A program made the translations under genes and the position numbers. A stretch of DNA of 64,000 bases. Source: Marinobacter salinexigens. GTDB taxonomy: Bacteria; Pseudomonadota; Gammaproteobacteria; Pseudomonadales; Oleiphilaceae. Shown here piece after piece: positions 27,480-36,886 of the stretch (positions are counted from its first letter, which is position 1; each line of letters begins with the position of its first letter). The stretch covers positions 482,223 to 546,222 of the forward strand of contig NZ_VTUU01000001.1 in the NCBI RefSeq assembly GCF_008370345.1, written 5' to 3'. Under the pieces are notes generated by a model. That model did no database searches. It saw nothing but the letters and a program-made list of their open reading frames with translations, and had not been told where the DNA came from.

Positions 27480-28709
27480 TCAACCCAGGCTTTGCCCGAA
27501 TACCAGGACCAACTGCCCGATACCCGCGGCCATGCCGAGGAAAGCGCCCACCAGAATGAGCTTGATTTCGTCTTCCTGGAAGCAAGGGCGGAGCAGGTCC
27601 TGGAACTCTTCTGATGATAGGGCAATCATCCGTTCCACCATGATGGACTCAACGGCTCGGGCCCGGTCCTGTTCGAAGACCGGGTTGTCGAAGGATGTCT
27701 GGGAAATTTCGATCGCCTTTTCGCCAACCTGGCTTTTAAGCGTGGCGAATCCGGTGGGGCCAAAGGCAACCTGGGTCAGGGCTTTAGCCATGCCGGTGGT
27801 TTCATCCACCAGTGGTTTAATGTGTTTCTTGACCATGTTGCGGGCCCGGTCACCTTTGGGGCCCTCCATGATGGCATTGATGATATTGCCGACGGTCAGA
27901 ATCTCGTGTGTGACGATGTGGCAGAAGGACTCTGCGACGGCGGGTTGCCTCTTGAGGAACAGTCCCTGAATTTTGAAGGGCCCGACTTTCTTCGCATGTA
28001 AGGGGCGGAATATTACGTTCAGGGCAATCCAGTTGGTGGCATAGCCAACGAGCAGGCCGAAGAACGGCAGCACCCACCAACTCTGGTAGAAGTACCAGAC
28101 GCCCATCTGGATGAGGCCAAACAGGAATCCGAAGTACAGGCCGGAATTTACAATAAAGCGGAATTCGACTTCGCCACACTCCAGGAATATTCGGTTCAGC
28201 AGTTGTTTGTCTTTGGCCAGGCGCTCAATGACCATGCCTTTGATGTCGAGCAGGTCTTCAATATTCTCGGAAATGTCGTCCACCAGGTTGTCGACCAGTT
28301 GTGGGGTGGATTTCCGGACTCGCTCGTAGACCATTTTCCGGGCGGACGTAGGGAGGTTTTCCCAGAAGGTCGGATATTCCCGGAGCATCATTTCGTCAAC
28401 GTATTCTTCTATGCGAGGGTCGACGGAATGGATAATGTAGGTGGCGAGGACTTTGGGGTCGATCTGCTGGAAAATCTCGTCGACGGTACCAATTTTAGAG
28501 ATGGTGGCGTCTACGCTGATGGCAGCCATTTTCCGGGCTTTGGAGGGGATGATGCCCTGCCAGCCCAGCAATGGTGGTTTGCCGATGAATTCCAGGGGAT
28601 AAAACGTCATCTTGATGGCGAGCCAGTTGGTGCTCCAGCCAATCAGGGCAGCAATGACGGGGATGCTGAGGTATTGCCAGAATTCAGGGTTCGTGAACAG
28701 GCTTGTCAT
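27480..28709 (-). CDS. DUF445 family membrane protein
   Basis: 409 residues with the start at 28709 (MTSLFTNPEFWQYLSIPVIA). Hydrophobic segments flank a large soluble middle; the conserved blocks IGWSTNWLAIKMTFYPLEF and, near residue 220, VGYATNWIALNVIFRPL form the internal repeat of DUF445 proteins. A possible longer form would begin inside the palindromic element B, which has no coding look. DUF445 proteins are inner-membrane proteins of unknown role. The Shine-Dalgarno site is weak (GAGTACC). Confidence 0.85.
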   Translation of the reverse strand: MTSLFTNPEFWQYLSIPVIAALIGWSTNWLAIKMTFYPLEFIGKPPLLGWQGIIPSKARKMAAISVDATISKIGTVDEIFQQIDPKVLATYIIHSVDPRIEEYVDEMMLREYPTFWENLPTSARKMVYERVRKSTPQLVDNLVDDISENIEDLLDIKGMVIERLAKDKQLLNRIFLECGEVEFRFIVNSGLYFGFLFGLIQMGVWYFYQSWWVLPFFGLLVGYATNWIALNVIFRPLHAKKVGPFKIQGLFLKRQPAVAESFCHIVTHEILTVGNIINAIMEGPKGDRARNMVKKHIKPLVDETTGMAKALTQVAFGPTGFATLKSQVGEKAIEISQTSFDNPVFEQDRARAVESIMVERMIALSSEEFQDLLRPCFQEDEIKLILVGAFLGMAAGIGQLVLVFGQSLG

Positions 28710-28752
28710 CTGGTACTCGCGCGTTGTCGTTTTTTTGTTGGTCCTGGAGTTT

Positions 28753-28868
28753 GCGAGCCTTGGGATGCTGTTTTCGAAAACCCGCTCCTGGCGGCACATC
28801 CATGTGGCGCTTGAGCTGCGCCATCCCTGGCTCCGCACAGTTTTCGAAAACAGCATCCCAAGGCTCGC
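28753..28868. repeat. Palindromic element B (family 2)
   Basis: Arms 28753-28781 and 28840-28868 are a perfect 29 bp inverted repeat (inner end TTTTCGAAAAC). The 58 bp core 28782-28839 aligns along its whole length, with small gaps, to the cores of C1 and C2 at 36.7-37.0 kb. Both share CCGCT at one end, GCGCTTGA in the middle and ACA at the other end. The core has hairpins whose loops read TCC on the plus strand and GGA on the minus strand: CCGC-CAGGA-GCGG, GCCA-GGGA-TGGC and CACAT-GG-ATGTG. It lies between rsmE and the DUF445 gene, both on the minus strand. Confidence 0.9.
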
Positions 28869-28986
28869 CCTATACTATGGCGTTGCCTTTCCAAAGACTC
28901 TTAATGAAATCGGATAATGTTTGCAGGGCGGTTTTCTGTCAATGACTGACATGCCGGTAAATTCCGGCGTCACGGTCGATGACGCC

Positions 28987-29721
28987 TCAGTTGCCGATGT
29001 CGCCCCATAACCATTGGCACAATGCTATAGACGCGACAGGTGCGGTTTCGGTTCGCAGTACGCGGGGGCCGAGGGCGACGGGGAGGAAGCCTTCTTGTTC
29101 CGCCTGGGCGATTTCATCGGCAGAGAGGCCGCCTTCGGGGCCGATCATAAGGGCAACCCGGGCGGGTTTGTCCATGGATTGCAGGGATTGTTCGGTGCGG
29201 TGGTGGAGGACGAGTCTCAGGTCACAGTCACGGCTGTTTTCCAGCCACTGTTCCACGGTCATTACCGGGAGTATGTCAGGAACCCGGGCGCGGCCGGATT
29301 GTTCGGCGGCGCTGATGGCGACGGATTGCCAGTGACGAAGGCGTTTGTCTTCGCGGTCGCCTTTCAGTCTTACGTCACAGCGCTCGGTACTCAGGGGCAC
29401 GATCCGTGTAACGCCCATTTCCACCGCTTTCTGGACGGCGTAGTCCATGCGGTCCCCCTTGGAGAGGGTCTGCCCGAGGACGATTTCCAGAGGTGATTCG
29501 GTGTGGTTGGCTTCGGGAGCGCCAACCATGACTTCCACGTTCTTTTTCCCGGCCACGGTGATGGTGGCGGGATAGTCCTGACCGTCGCCGTTAAACAGGC
29601 GGAGTTCCTGGCCAGGTTGCATGCGCAGTACCCGCCCCACGTGCTGGGCGGCGTTTTCGTCCAGTTCGGCGGTGAATCCTTCCGCCAGTGGTGAGTCAGT
29701 GTAGATCCTGGGTATGCGCAT
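28987..29721 (-). CDS. rsmE: 16S rRNA (uracil1498-N3)-methyltransferase RsmE
   Basis: 244-residue SPOUT methyltransferase that methylates U1498 of 16S rRNA. Signature blocks are HVGRVLRMQPGQELRLFNGDG (about 27-47), the LPLSTERC-like IVPLSTERCDVR and the knot region MIGPEGGLSADEI with LGPRVLRTETA near residues 190-225. Length is normal. It lies 17 bp downstream of bioA in the same direction and is probably co-transcribed with it. Palindromic element B follows it downstream. Confidence 0.96.
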   Translation of the reverse strand: MRIPRIYTDSPLAEGFTAELDENAAQHVGRVLRMQPGQELRLFNGDGQDYPATITVAGKKNVEVMVGAPEANHTESPLEIVLGQTLSKGDRMDYAVQKAVEMGVTRIVPLSTERCDVRLKGDREDKRLRHWQSVAISAAEQSGRARVPDILPVMTVEQWLENSRDCDLRLVLHHRTEQSLQSMDKPARVALMIGPEGGLSADEIAQAEQEGFLPVALGPRVLRTETAPVASIALCQWLWGDIGN

Positions 29722-29737
29722 GAGTGGTTACCTTACT

Positions 29738-31087
29738 TCAGTCCCGAACGGCAATGTCGATGCCCTCCGTGGCCACCTGAGCCAGGTGTCTGATCTGCTC
29801 TTCGGTGATGACGTAGGGCGGCATGAAGTAAACCACATTACCCAGGGGGCGAAGCAAGGATTCTCGCGTTAATGCGTGCTGATATACCCGGATACCCCGG
29901 CGTTCCTGCCAGGCAAACGGGGTTTTACTGGCTTTGTCTTTTACCATTTCCACCGCCATGGTCATGCCGTGCTGGCGGACGTCTCCCACGTTTGGGTGGT
30001 CTTGCAGGTGTGCCAGGGAGTCGGCCATGCAGGCGGAGAGTCTGCGGTTGTTCTCGATAATGTTGTCGTCCCGGAAGATGTCCAGGGTCGCCAGGGCAAC
30101 GGCGCAGCCAATCGGGTTGCCGGTGTAGCTGTGGGAATGCAGGAAGGCTCTCAGGGTTTCGTAGTCGTCGTAGAAGGCGTTGTACACGTCATCGGTTGTC
30201 AGTACGACGGACAGTGGCAGGTAACCGGCAGTCAGCCCTTTGGAGAGGCACATGAAGTCCGGTGTGATGCCCGACTGTTCACAGGCGAAGAGGGTGCCGG
30301 TGCGACCAAAGCCCACAGCGATTTCATCAGCGATCAGGTGAACACCATAGCGATCACAGGCTTCGCGCAGTTTGGTGTGGTAGATGGGATGATGCATGCG
30401 CATGCCACCGGCACACTGGATCAGAGGCTCGACAACCACGGCACAGATCTCATCGTGCTTTTCCGCGAGGAGTTTGTCCATGGCCTCGAACTGGCGCAGG
30501 GCGTATTCCTCATCGGTTTCTCCGGCTTCCTTATGGTAGGCATCCGGGGACGGAGCGGTGAGCACTTCCATCAGCAGCGGCTGGTAGGTGTCCTTGTACA
30601 GGGCCACGTCACCGAGTGCCAGAGCCCCAAGGGTTTCTCCGTGGTAGCTGTTGGACAGGTTGACGAAGTTTTTCTTGCCCGGTTTTCCCTGGTTTTTCCA
30701 GTAGTGATAGCTCATCTTCAGCGCAGCTTCGATGGCTGATGAGCCGTTGTCTGCGTAGAAGCATTTGTTGAGTCCCTCCGGGGTGACTTCGATAAGCCGT
30801 TCCGACAGGTTAACCACGGGTTCGTGGCTGAATCCGGCCAGGATAACGTGCTCAAGCCGGCCAATCTGCTCCTGGATGGCTGCGTTAATACGAGGATTTG
30901 CGTGGCCAAACAGGTTGACCCACCACGAACTGACCGCGTCGATGTAGCGGTTACCCTCGAAATCTTCCAGCCAGACTCCTTTCCCACGTTTGATGGGAAT
31001 AAGCGGCAGGGATTCGTGGTCTTTCATCTGGGTGCAGGGGTGCCACACAGATTTGAGATCGCGGGCGACGAGATCGGCGTTTCGCAT
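29738..31087 (-). CDS. bioA: Adenosylmethionine-8-amino-7-oxononanoate aminotransferase BioA
   Basis: 449-residue class III PLP aminotransferase of biotin synthesis; it moves the SAM amino group onto KAPA to give DAPA. The N-terminus VWHPCTQMKDHE and SSWWVNLFGHANPRI are BioA-specific. The PLP lysine lies in FMCLSKGLTAGYLPLS near residue 283, and the Asp in LIADEIAVGFGRTGT. It stands apart from bioBFCD, which are not in this window. A palindrome resembling a BirA operator lies 33-68 bp upstream (31120-31155). Confidence 0.95.
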   Translation of the reverse strand: MRNADLVARDLKSVWHPCTQMKDHESLPLIPIKRGKGVWLEDFEGNRYIDAVSSWWVNLFGHANPRINAAIQEQIGRLEHVILAGFSHEPVVNLSERLIEVTPEGLNKCFYADNGSSAIEAALKMSYHYWKNQGKPGKKNFVNLSNSYHGETLGALALGDVALYKDTYQPLLMEVLTAPSPDAYHKEAGETDEEYALRQFEAMDKLLAEKHDEICAVVVEPLIQCAGGMRMHHPIYHTKLREACDRYGVHLIADEIAVGFGRTGTLFACEQSGITPDFMCLSKGLTAGYLPLSVVLTTDDVYNAFYDDYETLRAFLHSHSYTGNPIGCAVALATLDIFRDDNIIENNRRLSACMADSLAHLQDHPNVGDVRQHGMTMAVEMVKDKASKTPFAWQERRGIRVYQHALTRESLLRPLGNVVYFMPPYVITEEQIRHLAQVATEGIDIAVRD

Positions 31088-31119
31088 GTTGGTCTCCGGT
31101 CTGGCTGTTGGGAATGTAT

Positions 31120-31155
31120 CGCTGTTAACCGAAGTGGATATTACAGTTAACAGCG
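31120..31155. promoter_or_regulatory. BirA-like operator upstream of bioA
   Basis: CGCTGTTAAC (31120-31129) and GTTAACAGCG (31146-31155) form a perfect 10 bp inverted repeat with a 16 bp spacer. The TGTTAAC-N-GTTAACA layout agrees with the known biotin operator pattern (TTGTNAACC, about 15 bp, GGTTNACAA). It is placed between bioA (-) and the DUF2505 gene (+). Whether BirA here has a DNA-binding domain cannot be seen from this window. Confidence 0.6.
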
Positions 31156-31251
31156 GTATCTGACCACCGTGCCTTTTGTCGCTGATTGGCGGGCCAATGA
31201 TGGGAGGCGCTTTGAGTCGCAGAATTCTGGTTAAACAAATGGAGATCAGTC

Positions 31252-31740
31252 ATGCAACTCGAACAGAAACACGCGTATCAGGCGGACCTCGACCGGGTTC
31301 TGGGCGCATTCTTCAGTGAGCAGCACATTCTGGACAAAAATGAGCGTTTGGGCGCACGGAATGTGCGTGTAACCGAGATTTTCCGGGATGATTGCTCCGG
31401 AAAGCTGGTTATTGAACGGGAAATGGGCTCATCCATTGATGTTCCCGGGGTACTCTCGAGCTTTCACCGTGAGTGGAACCATGTGCGGCAAGAAGAGCAT
31501 TGGGTCCGCAAAAGTGAGGACGAGTGGCATTGTGAGTTTCGCGTACACATTCAGAGTGTGCCCGCCAAGATCAAAGGCATGATGAAACTTCAGGGCCAGG
31601 GAGACACCTGTGTTAACCACGTGATTCTGGATGTACGCTGTGATGTGCCGCTACTGGGCAAGAAGATTGCCCGCTTCCTGGCGGATGATTCAAACATCAA
31701 GATCGAGCGGGAATATCAAACCACCTGCGAGTTGTTGTAG
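31252..31740 (+). CDS. DUF2505 family protein
   Basis: 162 residues with no signal peptide or membrane helix. The sequence fits DUF2505, a small SRPBCC-like lipid- or ligand-binding fold found in actinobacteria and marine gammaproteobacteria: LDRVLGAFFSEQHILDKNERL near the N-terminus and DVPLLGKKIARFLADD near the C-terminus. Function unknown. It is divergent to bioA and converges on the amino acid ABC transporter operon, with a GC hairpin between. Confidence 0.7.
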   Translation: MQLEQKHAYQADLDRVLGAFFSEQHILDKNERLGARNVRVTEIFRDDCSGKLVIEREMGSSIDVPGVLSSFHREWNHVRQEEHWVRKSEDEWHCEFRVHIQSVPAKIKGMMKLQGQGDTCVNHVILDVRCDVPLLGKKIARFLADDSNIKIEREYQTTCELL

Positions 31741-31752
31741 CGCAGTGCCCTG

Positions 31753-31777
31753 GGGGACGGAATGTGATTCCGTCCCC
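31753..31777. terminator. GC hairpin between converging genes
   Basis: GGGGACGGAAT (31753-31763) and ATTCCGTCCCC (31767-31777) make a perfect 11 bp stem with a GTG loop between the DUF2505 gene and the ABC transporter operon. There is no clear T-run on either side, so termination may be only partial. Confidence 0.6.
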
Positions 31778-31792
31778 GGCGGAGTCAGATTG

Positions 31793-32539
31793 CTAGTGCC
31801 CAAGCACCCGGGACAGGAACGCCTGGGTGCGCTCGCTTTCCGGGTTGTCGAACACGTCGTCGGGTTTGCCCTGTTCCACGATCTGGCCTTCGTGGATGTA
31901 GATGACCCGGTCGGCCACCTCGCGGGCAAAGCCCATTTCGTGGGTGACGACCATCATGGTCATGCCTTCTTTTGCCAGTTCACGCATTACGTCCAGCACT
32001 TCCCCGATCATTTCCGGATCAAGGGCCGAGGTAGGCTCGTCGAACAGCATCAGCCGGGGTTCCATAGCCAGTGCCCGGGCGATGGCCACGCGTTGCTGCT
32101 GACCGCCGGATAGTTGGCTCGGGTACTTGTCGGCCTGGTTGCCAATGCCGACCCGCTCCAGAAGGCGCTCTGCGGTGGCGTTCGCCACGGTCTGGGCAGT
32201 GCTCTTTACCTTCATGGGGGCCAGCATGATGTTCTTTTTCACCGTCAGGTGGGGGAACAGGTTGAACTGCTGGAACACCATGCCGACTTCCTTGCGGATC
32301 TCGTTCAGGTTTTTCTGATTGCCACCTTTGGGTGCGAGGGCATGGCCATCCACATCAAGGCGGCCGGACTCGAATTCTTCGAGTCCATTCACGCAGCGGA
32401 TCAGGGTGGATTTACCGGAGCCACTGGCGCCGATGATCACCACCACTTCGCCTTTTTCGACGGTGAGGTCGATATCTTTCAGGACATGCAGTTTGCCGAA
32501 GTACTTGTTCATGCCCTTCATTTCAACAATATGAGTCAT
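31793..32539 (-). CDS. Polar amino acid ABC transporter ATPase (GlnQ type)
   Basis: 248-residue ATPase. Walker A is [10 protein letters not shown] near residue 38, the signature is [15 protein letters not shown] and Walker B is [14 protein letters not shown], all intact, followed by the H-loop VVTHEMGFA. It belongs to the GlnQ/HisP group that powers uptake of polar amino acids. The start at 32539 has AAGGAAAGG upstream; an in-frame start 14 codons earlier overlaps the permease end. Last gene of the three-gene operon (binding protein, permease, ATPase); amino acid specificity cannot be told. Confidence 0.93.
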   Translation of the reverse strand: MTHIVEMKGMNKYFGKLHVLKDIDLTVEKGEVVVIIGASGSGKSTLIRCVNGLEEFESGRLDVDGHALAPKGGNQKNLNEIRKEVGMVFQQFNLFPHLTVKKNIMLAPMKVKSTAQTVANATAERLLERVGIGNQADKYPSQLSGGQQQRVAIARALAMEPRLMLFDEPTSALDPEMIGEVLDVMRELAKEGMTMMVVTHEMGFAREVADRVIYIHEGQIVEQGKPDDVFDNPESERTQAFLSRVLGH

Positions 32540-32552
32540 GGGTACCTTTCCT

Positions 32553-33224
32553 TCAGACAGAACCAAGTCCGCGCCGTTCAAGCATGCGCAGCATCAGCGA
32601 CAATGAGAGTGTGATGGCCAGATACAGGATCGCAACCACGAAATACACCTCAAAGGCGGTGAAGGTGTTGGCGATGTAGATCTGTCCCTGGCGAACCAGT
32701 TCGCCCACGCCGATGACGGAGAACAGGGAGGTATCCTTGATACTGACAATAGCCTGGTTGCCGAGGGGTGGAATCATGCGGCGGAAGGCCTGGGGCCAGA
32801 TGATGGACCAGAATGTCTGGGTTCTGGACAGGCCCAGAGAGAGGCCGGCTTCGGTCTGGCCTTTGGCGATGGACTGAACGCCACCCCGCACCACTTCTGA
32901 GATGTAGGCGCCTGAGTTCAGGGCGATCGCAGCGATACCGGCGGTCAGGGGGTCAATGGGGCCGCCGACCAGATCGGGCAGGCCGTAGAAGATGAAAAGC
33001 ACCTGGACCAGGATCGGCGTACCCCGGAAAATTTCAATGTACGCCGTGGCGGGCCAACGCAGGAACCACTTTTTGTTGATGCTTAGCAGGCCAAAAAGAA
33101 TGCCTAGTGCAAAGCCGATAAGCAGGCCGCCAAACGAGATGAGCAGGGTATAGGGAATACCCTTGAGAAGGAAAGGTATTGAGTCGATGGCTGATTGCCA
33201 GTCGAACTGAAACTGGAATTCCAC
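32553..33224 (-). CDS. Polar amino acid ABC transporter permease (GlnP type)
   Basis: 223 residues with about five membrane helices. The N-terminal block ([24 protein letters not shown]) and the EAA motif region [31 protein letters not shown] are typical of HisM/GlnP permeases. A single permease gene implies a homodimeric channel. It lies between the binding protein gene (91 bp upstream) and the ATPase gene (13 bp downstream). The gap to the binding protein gene contains a GC-rich inverted segment (GGGGCGC/GCGCCCC near 33265-33280), possibly a stem that raises expression of the binding protein over the rest. Confidence 0.92.
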   Translation of the reverse strand: MEFQFQFDWQSAIDSIPFLLKGIPYTLLISFGGLLIGFALGILFGLLSINKKWFLRWPATAYIEIFRGTPILVQVLFIFYGLPDLVGGPIDPLTAGIAAIALNSGAYISEVVRGGVQSIAKGQTEAGLSLGLSRTQTFWSIIWPQAFRRMIPPLGNQAIVSIKDTSLFSVIGVGELVRQGQIYIANTFTAFEVYFVVAILYLAITLSLSLMLRMLERRGLGSV

Positions 33225-33315
33225 AGTGAGGATCTCCGAAGGGAATTGGAGTCAGTAACGACCGGGGCGCGTGCGCCCCGGATCGAAGAGTCTGACCGGA
33301 TGTATCCGGTGGCCG

Positions 33316-34074
33316 TTACATGCCTTCCGGCATCGGGCCAAACCACTTCTCGTAGATGGTTTTGTAGGTTCCATCTTCCTTCATGGAGGCCAGGGCTGAG
33401 TTAACGTCGTCAACCCACTCACTGCCTGACTTCAGCGCAATTCCGTACTGCTGGCCTTCATACAGGGGGCCTACGGTCTTGGCTTTGCCTTTACCCTTGG
33501 TGCGGGCAAAGTAACCCACGTTCGGGGCGTCATAGAAAACAGCGTCCACAGCACCGGACATCAGCGCCATGTACATATCGGAGCTACCCGGGTAGGGGGT
33601 TACGCCGTCGTCTTTTTCCAGGTTCTTCACCAGGTAGTCATAGCTGGTGGAACCGATTTTTGTGCCGATTTTCTTGCCTTCCAGATCTTCAAATGCCTTT
33701 ACGCTGTTGTCGTTCTGGCTGATCAGAACGCGGAGGCCGGAGTCGTAGTACGGATCAGAGAAATCGACGATTTTCTCCCGCTCGTCGGTAATGGTGATGC
33801 CGGCGATAGCGATGTCGACATTACCGGTCTGCAGTGCCGGAATAATGCCGTTGAAGTCCATGGTGTTGAGATCAATCTCGAAACCGGCACGATCTGCGAC
33901 TTCACGGATGATTTCCATGTCGAAACCGATCATTTCACCGGTTTCCTGATCCATCATTTCGAAGGGTACGAAGCTCGGGTCAGTAACCACGCGCAGGGTC
34001 TCTGCGCTGACGGTTCCTGCTGCAACGGTGAGTGCCAGGCTGGCGCCAACGGTTTTTAGCCATTTCGTGCTCAT
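33316..34074 (-). CDS. Periplasmic polar amino acid-binding protein
   Basis: 252 residues with a signal peptide (about 1-24, ending TVSAE) and the SBP family 3 fold: RVVTDPSFVPFEMMDQETGEM, the signature GFDMEIIREVADRAGF and DIAIAGITITDEREKIVDFS. First gene of the ABC transporter operon. The family includes GlnH, HisJ and ArtJ, and I cannot separate these by eye. Family 3 proteins bind in the periplasm and deliver substrate to the permease. Confidence 0.92.
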   Translation of the reverse strand: MSTKWLKTVGASLALTVAAGTVSAETLRVVTDPSFVPFEMMDQETGEMIGFDMEIIREVADRAGFEIDLNTMDFNGIIPALQTGNVDIAIAGITITDEREKIVDFSDPYYDSGLRVLISQNDNSVKAFEDLEGKKIGTKIGSTSYDYLVKNLEKDDGVTPYPGSSDMYMALMSGAVDAVFYDAPNVGYFARTKGKGKAKTVGPLYEGQQYGIALKSGSEWVDDVNSALASMKEDGTYKTIYEKWFGPMPEGM

Positions 34075-34273
34075 GCTTTCTCCTTTGCTTTTTGTGAGGC
34101 TCCATCTGCCGGGTAAGGCAAGCCGGAAAACACTGCTGGTGACGATGATTTCCAGGGAGCGTTAATGGGACTACACCCCGTATACCATAGACTAATGCTA
34201 TGAGAATTTCAGGAAATCAAGCGCTTGGATGGGGGGAGTGGAAGGCCGGACGTAGTGCTTTGGGGTGTTAGAA

Positions 34274-34303
34274 AAACGGCCAGAGTGCGGACTCTGGCCG
34301 TTT
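34274..34303 (-). terminator. Intrinsic terminator downstream of metF
   Basis: A 13 bp perfect stem, AAACGGCCAGAGT (34274-34286) with ACTCTGGCCGTTT (34291-34303), loop GCGG. Read on the minus strand it is followed by TTTTTC, a usable U-tract, 10 bp after the metF stop. Confidence 0.9.
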
Positions 34304-34312
34304 GGGAGGCGC

Positions 34313-35182
34313 TCAGAATGCGATTTTTTCGCGGTCGCTGATGCCGAGGTTCTTCCAGATGCTCAGGCTCGGTTCTACCTGATTCAATGTGTAGAAGTGC
34401 AGGCCGGGTGCACCGGCTTTCAACAACGTTTCACACATCTGGGTCACGACTTCTTCACCGAACTTGCGAATGCTGTCGGTGTCGTCACCGTAGGCTTCCA
34501 GTTGCTTGCGGATCCAGCGGGGGATTTCCGCGCCACACATGTCAGAGAAGCGTACCAGGCTGGAGAAGTTGACGATGGGCATGATGCCGGGCACCACCGG
34601 AATGGTAACGCCCATCTTTTCCAGCCGGTCTACAAAGTAAAAGTAGCTGTCCGGGTTGAAGAAGTACTGGGTAATCGCGCTGTTGGCGCCAGCCTTCACC
34701 TTACGGGCAAAGTTCTGCAGGTCTTCTTCCGCATTCCGTGCCTGCGGGTGGAATTCCGGATAGGCGGCCACCTCCAGGTTGAAATGATCACCGCTGTGCT
34801 CGCGAATGAACTCCACGAGCTCGTTGGCGTAGCGGAGTTCACCTGAGGCTCCCATACCGGAAGGCAGGTCACCGCGCAGGGCAACGATGCGGTTGATTCC
34901 ATTGTCCTTGTACAGGTCCAGCAGCTCACCGATTTCCTGGCGGGTACCACCGACGCAGGAAAGGTGAGGCGCTGTCGAAATGCCCTGTTTGTGCAGGTTC
35001 AGCACGGTTTCAATGGTACGGTCCCTGGTGGAACCGCCGGCGCCGAAGGTGACCGAGAAAAAATCCGGGTTCACCGCGGCCAGCTGATCGCGTACACCCT
35101 GGAGCTTTTCCTTGCCCTGATCGGTCTTGGGCGGGAAAAACTCGAAGCTGAAGCGACGCTTGAATTGAGTCTGACTTTGCAT
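34313..35182 (-). CDS. metF: 5,10-methylenetetrahydrofolate reductase MetF
   Basis: 289-residue flavoenzyme reducing methylene-THF to methyl-THF, the methyl donor for methionine synthase. The N-terminus FSFEFFPPKTDQGKEKL with the catalytic Glu of the EFFPPK motif, and the VTFGAGGSTRD and LRGDLPSG blocks, are typical. Length normal. It lies 12 bp downstream of ahcY, making an ahcY-metF unit that joins methyl-group supply with removal of S-adenosylhomocysteine. A terminator follows directly. Confidence 0.96.
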   Translation of the reverse strand: MQSQTQFKRRFSFEFFPPKTDQGKEKLQGVRDQLAAVNPDFFSVTFGAGGSTRDRTIETVLNLHKQGISTAPHLSCVGGTRQEIGELLDLYKDNGINRIVALRGDLPSGMGASGELRYANELVEFIREHSGDHFNLEVAAYPEFHPQARNAEEDLQNFARKVKAGANSAITQYFFNPDSYFYFVDRLEKMGVTIPVVPGIMPIVNFSSLVRFSDMCGAEIPRWIRKQLEAYGDDTDSIRKFGEEVVTQMCETLLKAGAPGLHFYTLNQVEPSLSIWKNLGISDREKIAF

Positions 35183-35194
35183 GGCTCTGTCCGA

Positions 35195-36589
35195 TCAGTA
35201 TTTGTAGCTTTCAGGCTTGTACGGTCCTTCGACCGGTACACCGATGTATTTGGCCTGTTCCGGGGTCATTTTGGTGATGACACCACCAAAGCCTTCGACC
35301 ATCGCGCGAGCCACTTCCTCGTCCAGCTGCTTTGGCAGAACCTGAACGTAAACACCCTTGGCGCGGGCGTCTTCCGGCAGGTCAGCGAACTTGCGCTCGA
35401 ACAGGTACATCTGCGCCAGCACCTGGTTGGCGAAGGAACCATCCATGATTCGGGAGGGGTGCCCGGTGGCATTGCCCAGGTTCACCAGACGGCCTTCGGA
35501 GAGGAGGATCAGGTGGTCGTTCGTAGCCTTGTCACGGTAAACCACGTGCACCTGCGGTTTGACTTCGTCCCACTCCCAGTTTTTGCGCATGTAGGCGGTG
35601 TCGATTTCATTGTCGAAGTGGCCGATGTTGCATACAACCGCGCCGCTCTTGAGGGCCTTGAGCATGTGAGCGTCGCAGACGTTGACGTTACCGGTGGTGG
35701 TCACCAGCAGGTCGGTATTGCCCAGCAGATCCTTGTGAACACCTGCTTCAGTGCCGGTGTTCACGCCGTCGAGGTAGGGTGAGACCACTTCAAAGCCGTC
35801 CATACACGCCTGCATGGCACAGATCGGGTCCGCTTCGGTCACTTTAACGATCATGCCTTCCTGGCGAAGTGAAGCGGCGGACCCTTTACCTACGTCGCCG
35901 TAACCGACAACCAGGGCTTTCTTGCCAGCCATCAGGTGGTCAGTGGCACGCTTGATGGCGTCGTTCAGGCTGTGACGACAGCCGTATTTGTTGTCGTTCT
36001 TTGACTTGGTGACGGCGTCGTTGACGTTGATCGCCGGCACTTTCAACGTGCCTTCGCGCAGCATTTCCTGCAGGCGGTGAACGCCGGTGGTGGTTTCTTC
36101 GGTCACACCGTGGCAGTTGGCCAGGATTTCCGGGTACTTGTCGTGGAGCAGGGCGGTCAGGTCGCCGCCGTCGTCCAGGATCATGTTCGGTGTCCAGCCG
36201 TCAACGTCGGCACCCACGGTACGCTCAAGGCACCATTCGTATTCTTCGTCAGTCTCACCTTTCCAGGCAAATACCGGTACACCGCTGGCCGCGATGGCGG
36301 CAGCTGCCTGATCCTGGGTGGAGAAGATGTTGCAGGAGGACCAGCGAACGTTTGCACCCAGTTCCACCAGTGTTTCGATCAGCACGGCTGTCTGGATGGT
36401 CATGTGGATGCAGCCCATGATGTTGGCGCCTTTCAGCGGCTGCTCGGTTTTGTACTTGTTGCGAAGGGCCATCAGGGCAGGCATTTCGCCTTCAGCAATA
36501 CTGATTTCCTTACGGCCCCAGCCGGCGAGTTCGATATCGCGGACTTTGTAATCGCTAACGTTGTTCAGTTGTTCTGCCGGAGTGCTCAT
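35195..36589 (-). CDS. ahcY: Adenosylhomocysteinase AhcY
   Basis: 464-residue NAD-dependent S-adenosylhomocysteine hydrolase, which splits SAH into homocysteine and adenosine. Seen are [38 protein letters not shown], the NAD loop [13 protein letters not shown] and a C-terminus ending KPESYKY (KPDHYRY in most). The start at 36589 has GGAG 7 bp upstream and matches the family N-terminus; the frame stays open upstream into palindromic element C1 without homology. First gene of ahcY-metF. Two family 2 palindromes lie between it and metK. Confidence 0.97.
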   Translation of the reverse strand: MSTPAEQLNNVSDYKVRDIELAGWGRKEISIAEGEMPALMALRNKYKTEQPLKGANIMGCIHMTIQTAVLIETLVELGANVRWSSCNIFSTQDQAAAAIAASGVPVFAWKGETDEEYEWCLERTVGADVDGWTPNMILDDGGDLTALLHDKYPEILANCHGVTEETTTGVHRLQEMLREGTLKVPAINVNDAVTKSKNDNKYGCRHSLNDAIKRATDHLMAGKKALVVGYGDVGKGSAASLRQEGMIVKVTEADPICAMQACMDGFEVVSPYLDGVNTGTEAGVHKDLLGNTDLLVTTTGNVNVCDAHMLKALKSGAVVCNIGHFDNEIDTAYMRKNWEWDEVKPQVHVVYRDKATNDHLILLSEGRLVNLGNATGHPSRIMDGSFANQVLAQMYLFERKFADLPEDARAKGVYVQVLPKQLDEEVARAMVEGFGGVITKMTPEQAKYIGVPVEGPYKPESYKY

Positions 36590-36661
36590 TGGTGTTCTCC
36601 TGTCAGTCTCTTTTTCGGCATTGGAGTTTTGTTCCCCGTGCCGCTGTCTATTGGTGGCTTC

Positions 36662-36767
36662 GGTGGTGGGGCATGGCTTCCCCGGAACCGCTACGAGCAC
36701 GTCCGTGTGCGCTTGACTCCGGCCATCCATGGCCTCCGACATTCCGGGGAAGCCATGCCCCACCACC
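36662..36767. repeat. Palindromic element C1 (family 2)
   Basis: Perfect 26 bp inverted arms, 36662-36687 and 36742-36767 (inner end TTCCCCGGAA), around a 54 bp core (36688-36741). The core aligns without gaps to the reverse complement of the C2 core, 45 of 54 positions, and with small gaps to core B. Its two hairpins (CACG-TC-CGTG and GGCCAT-CC-ATGGCC) keep stem and TCC loop while paired bases change between copies. The element lies in the 5' region of ahcY; on the ahcY-sense strand the loops read GGA. Confidence 0.9.
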
Positions 36768-36886
36768 TTTTCAAACCTCCGGCGCATGCCGTCATGGATG
36801 CGCCGCCTCACATGCCTGGCTCTCTCTGTTTGGTCAAAACGAGAGCCCTTTTCTGCAAAAGCCCTCTCCGTAGTTCGGAGCGGGGG

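Noticed and set aside
36590..36661. SAH riboswitch before ahcY
   Set aside because: I looked for the conserved SAH aptamer core upstream of ahcY and saw none; the stretch is short and then the C1 palindrome begins.
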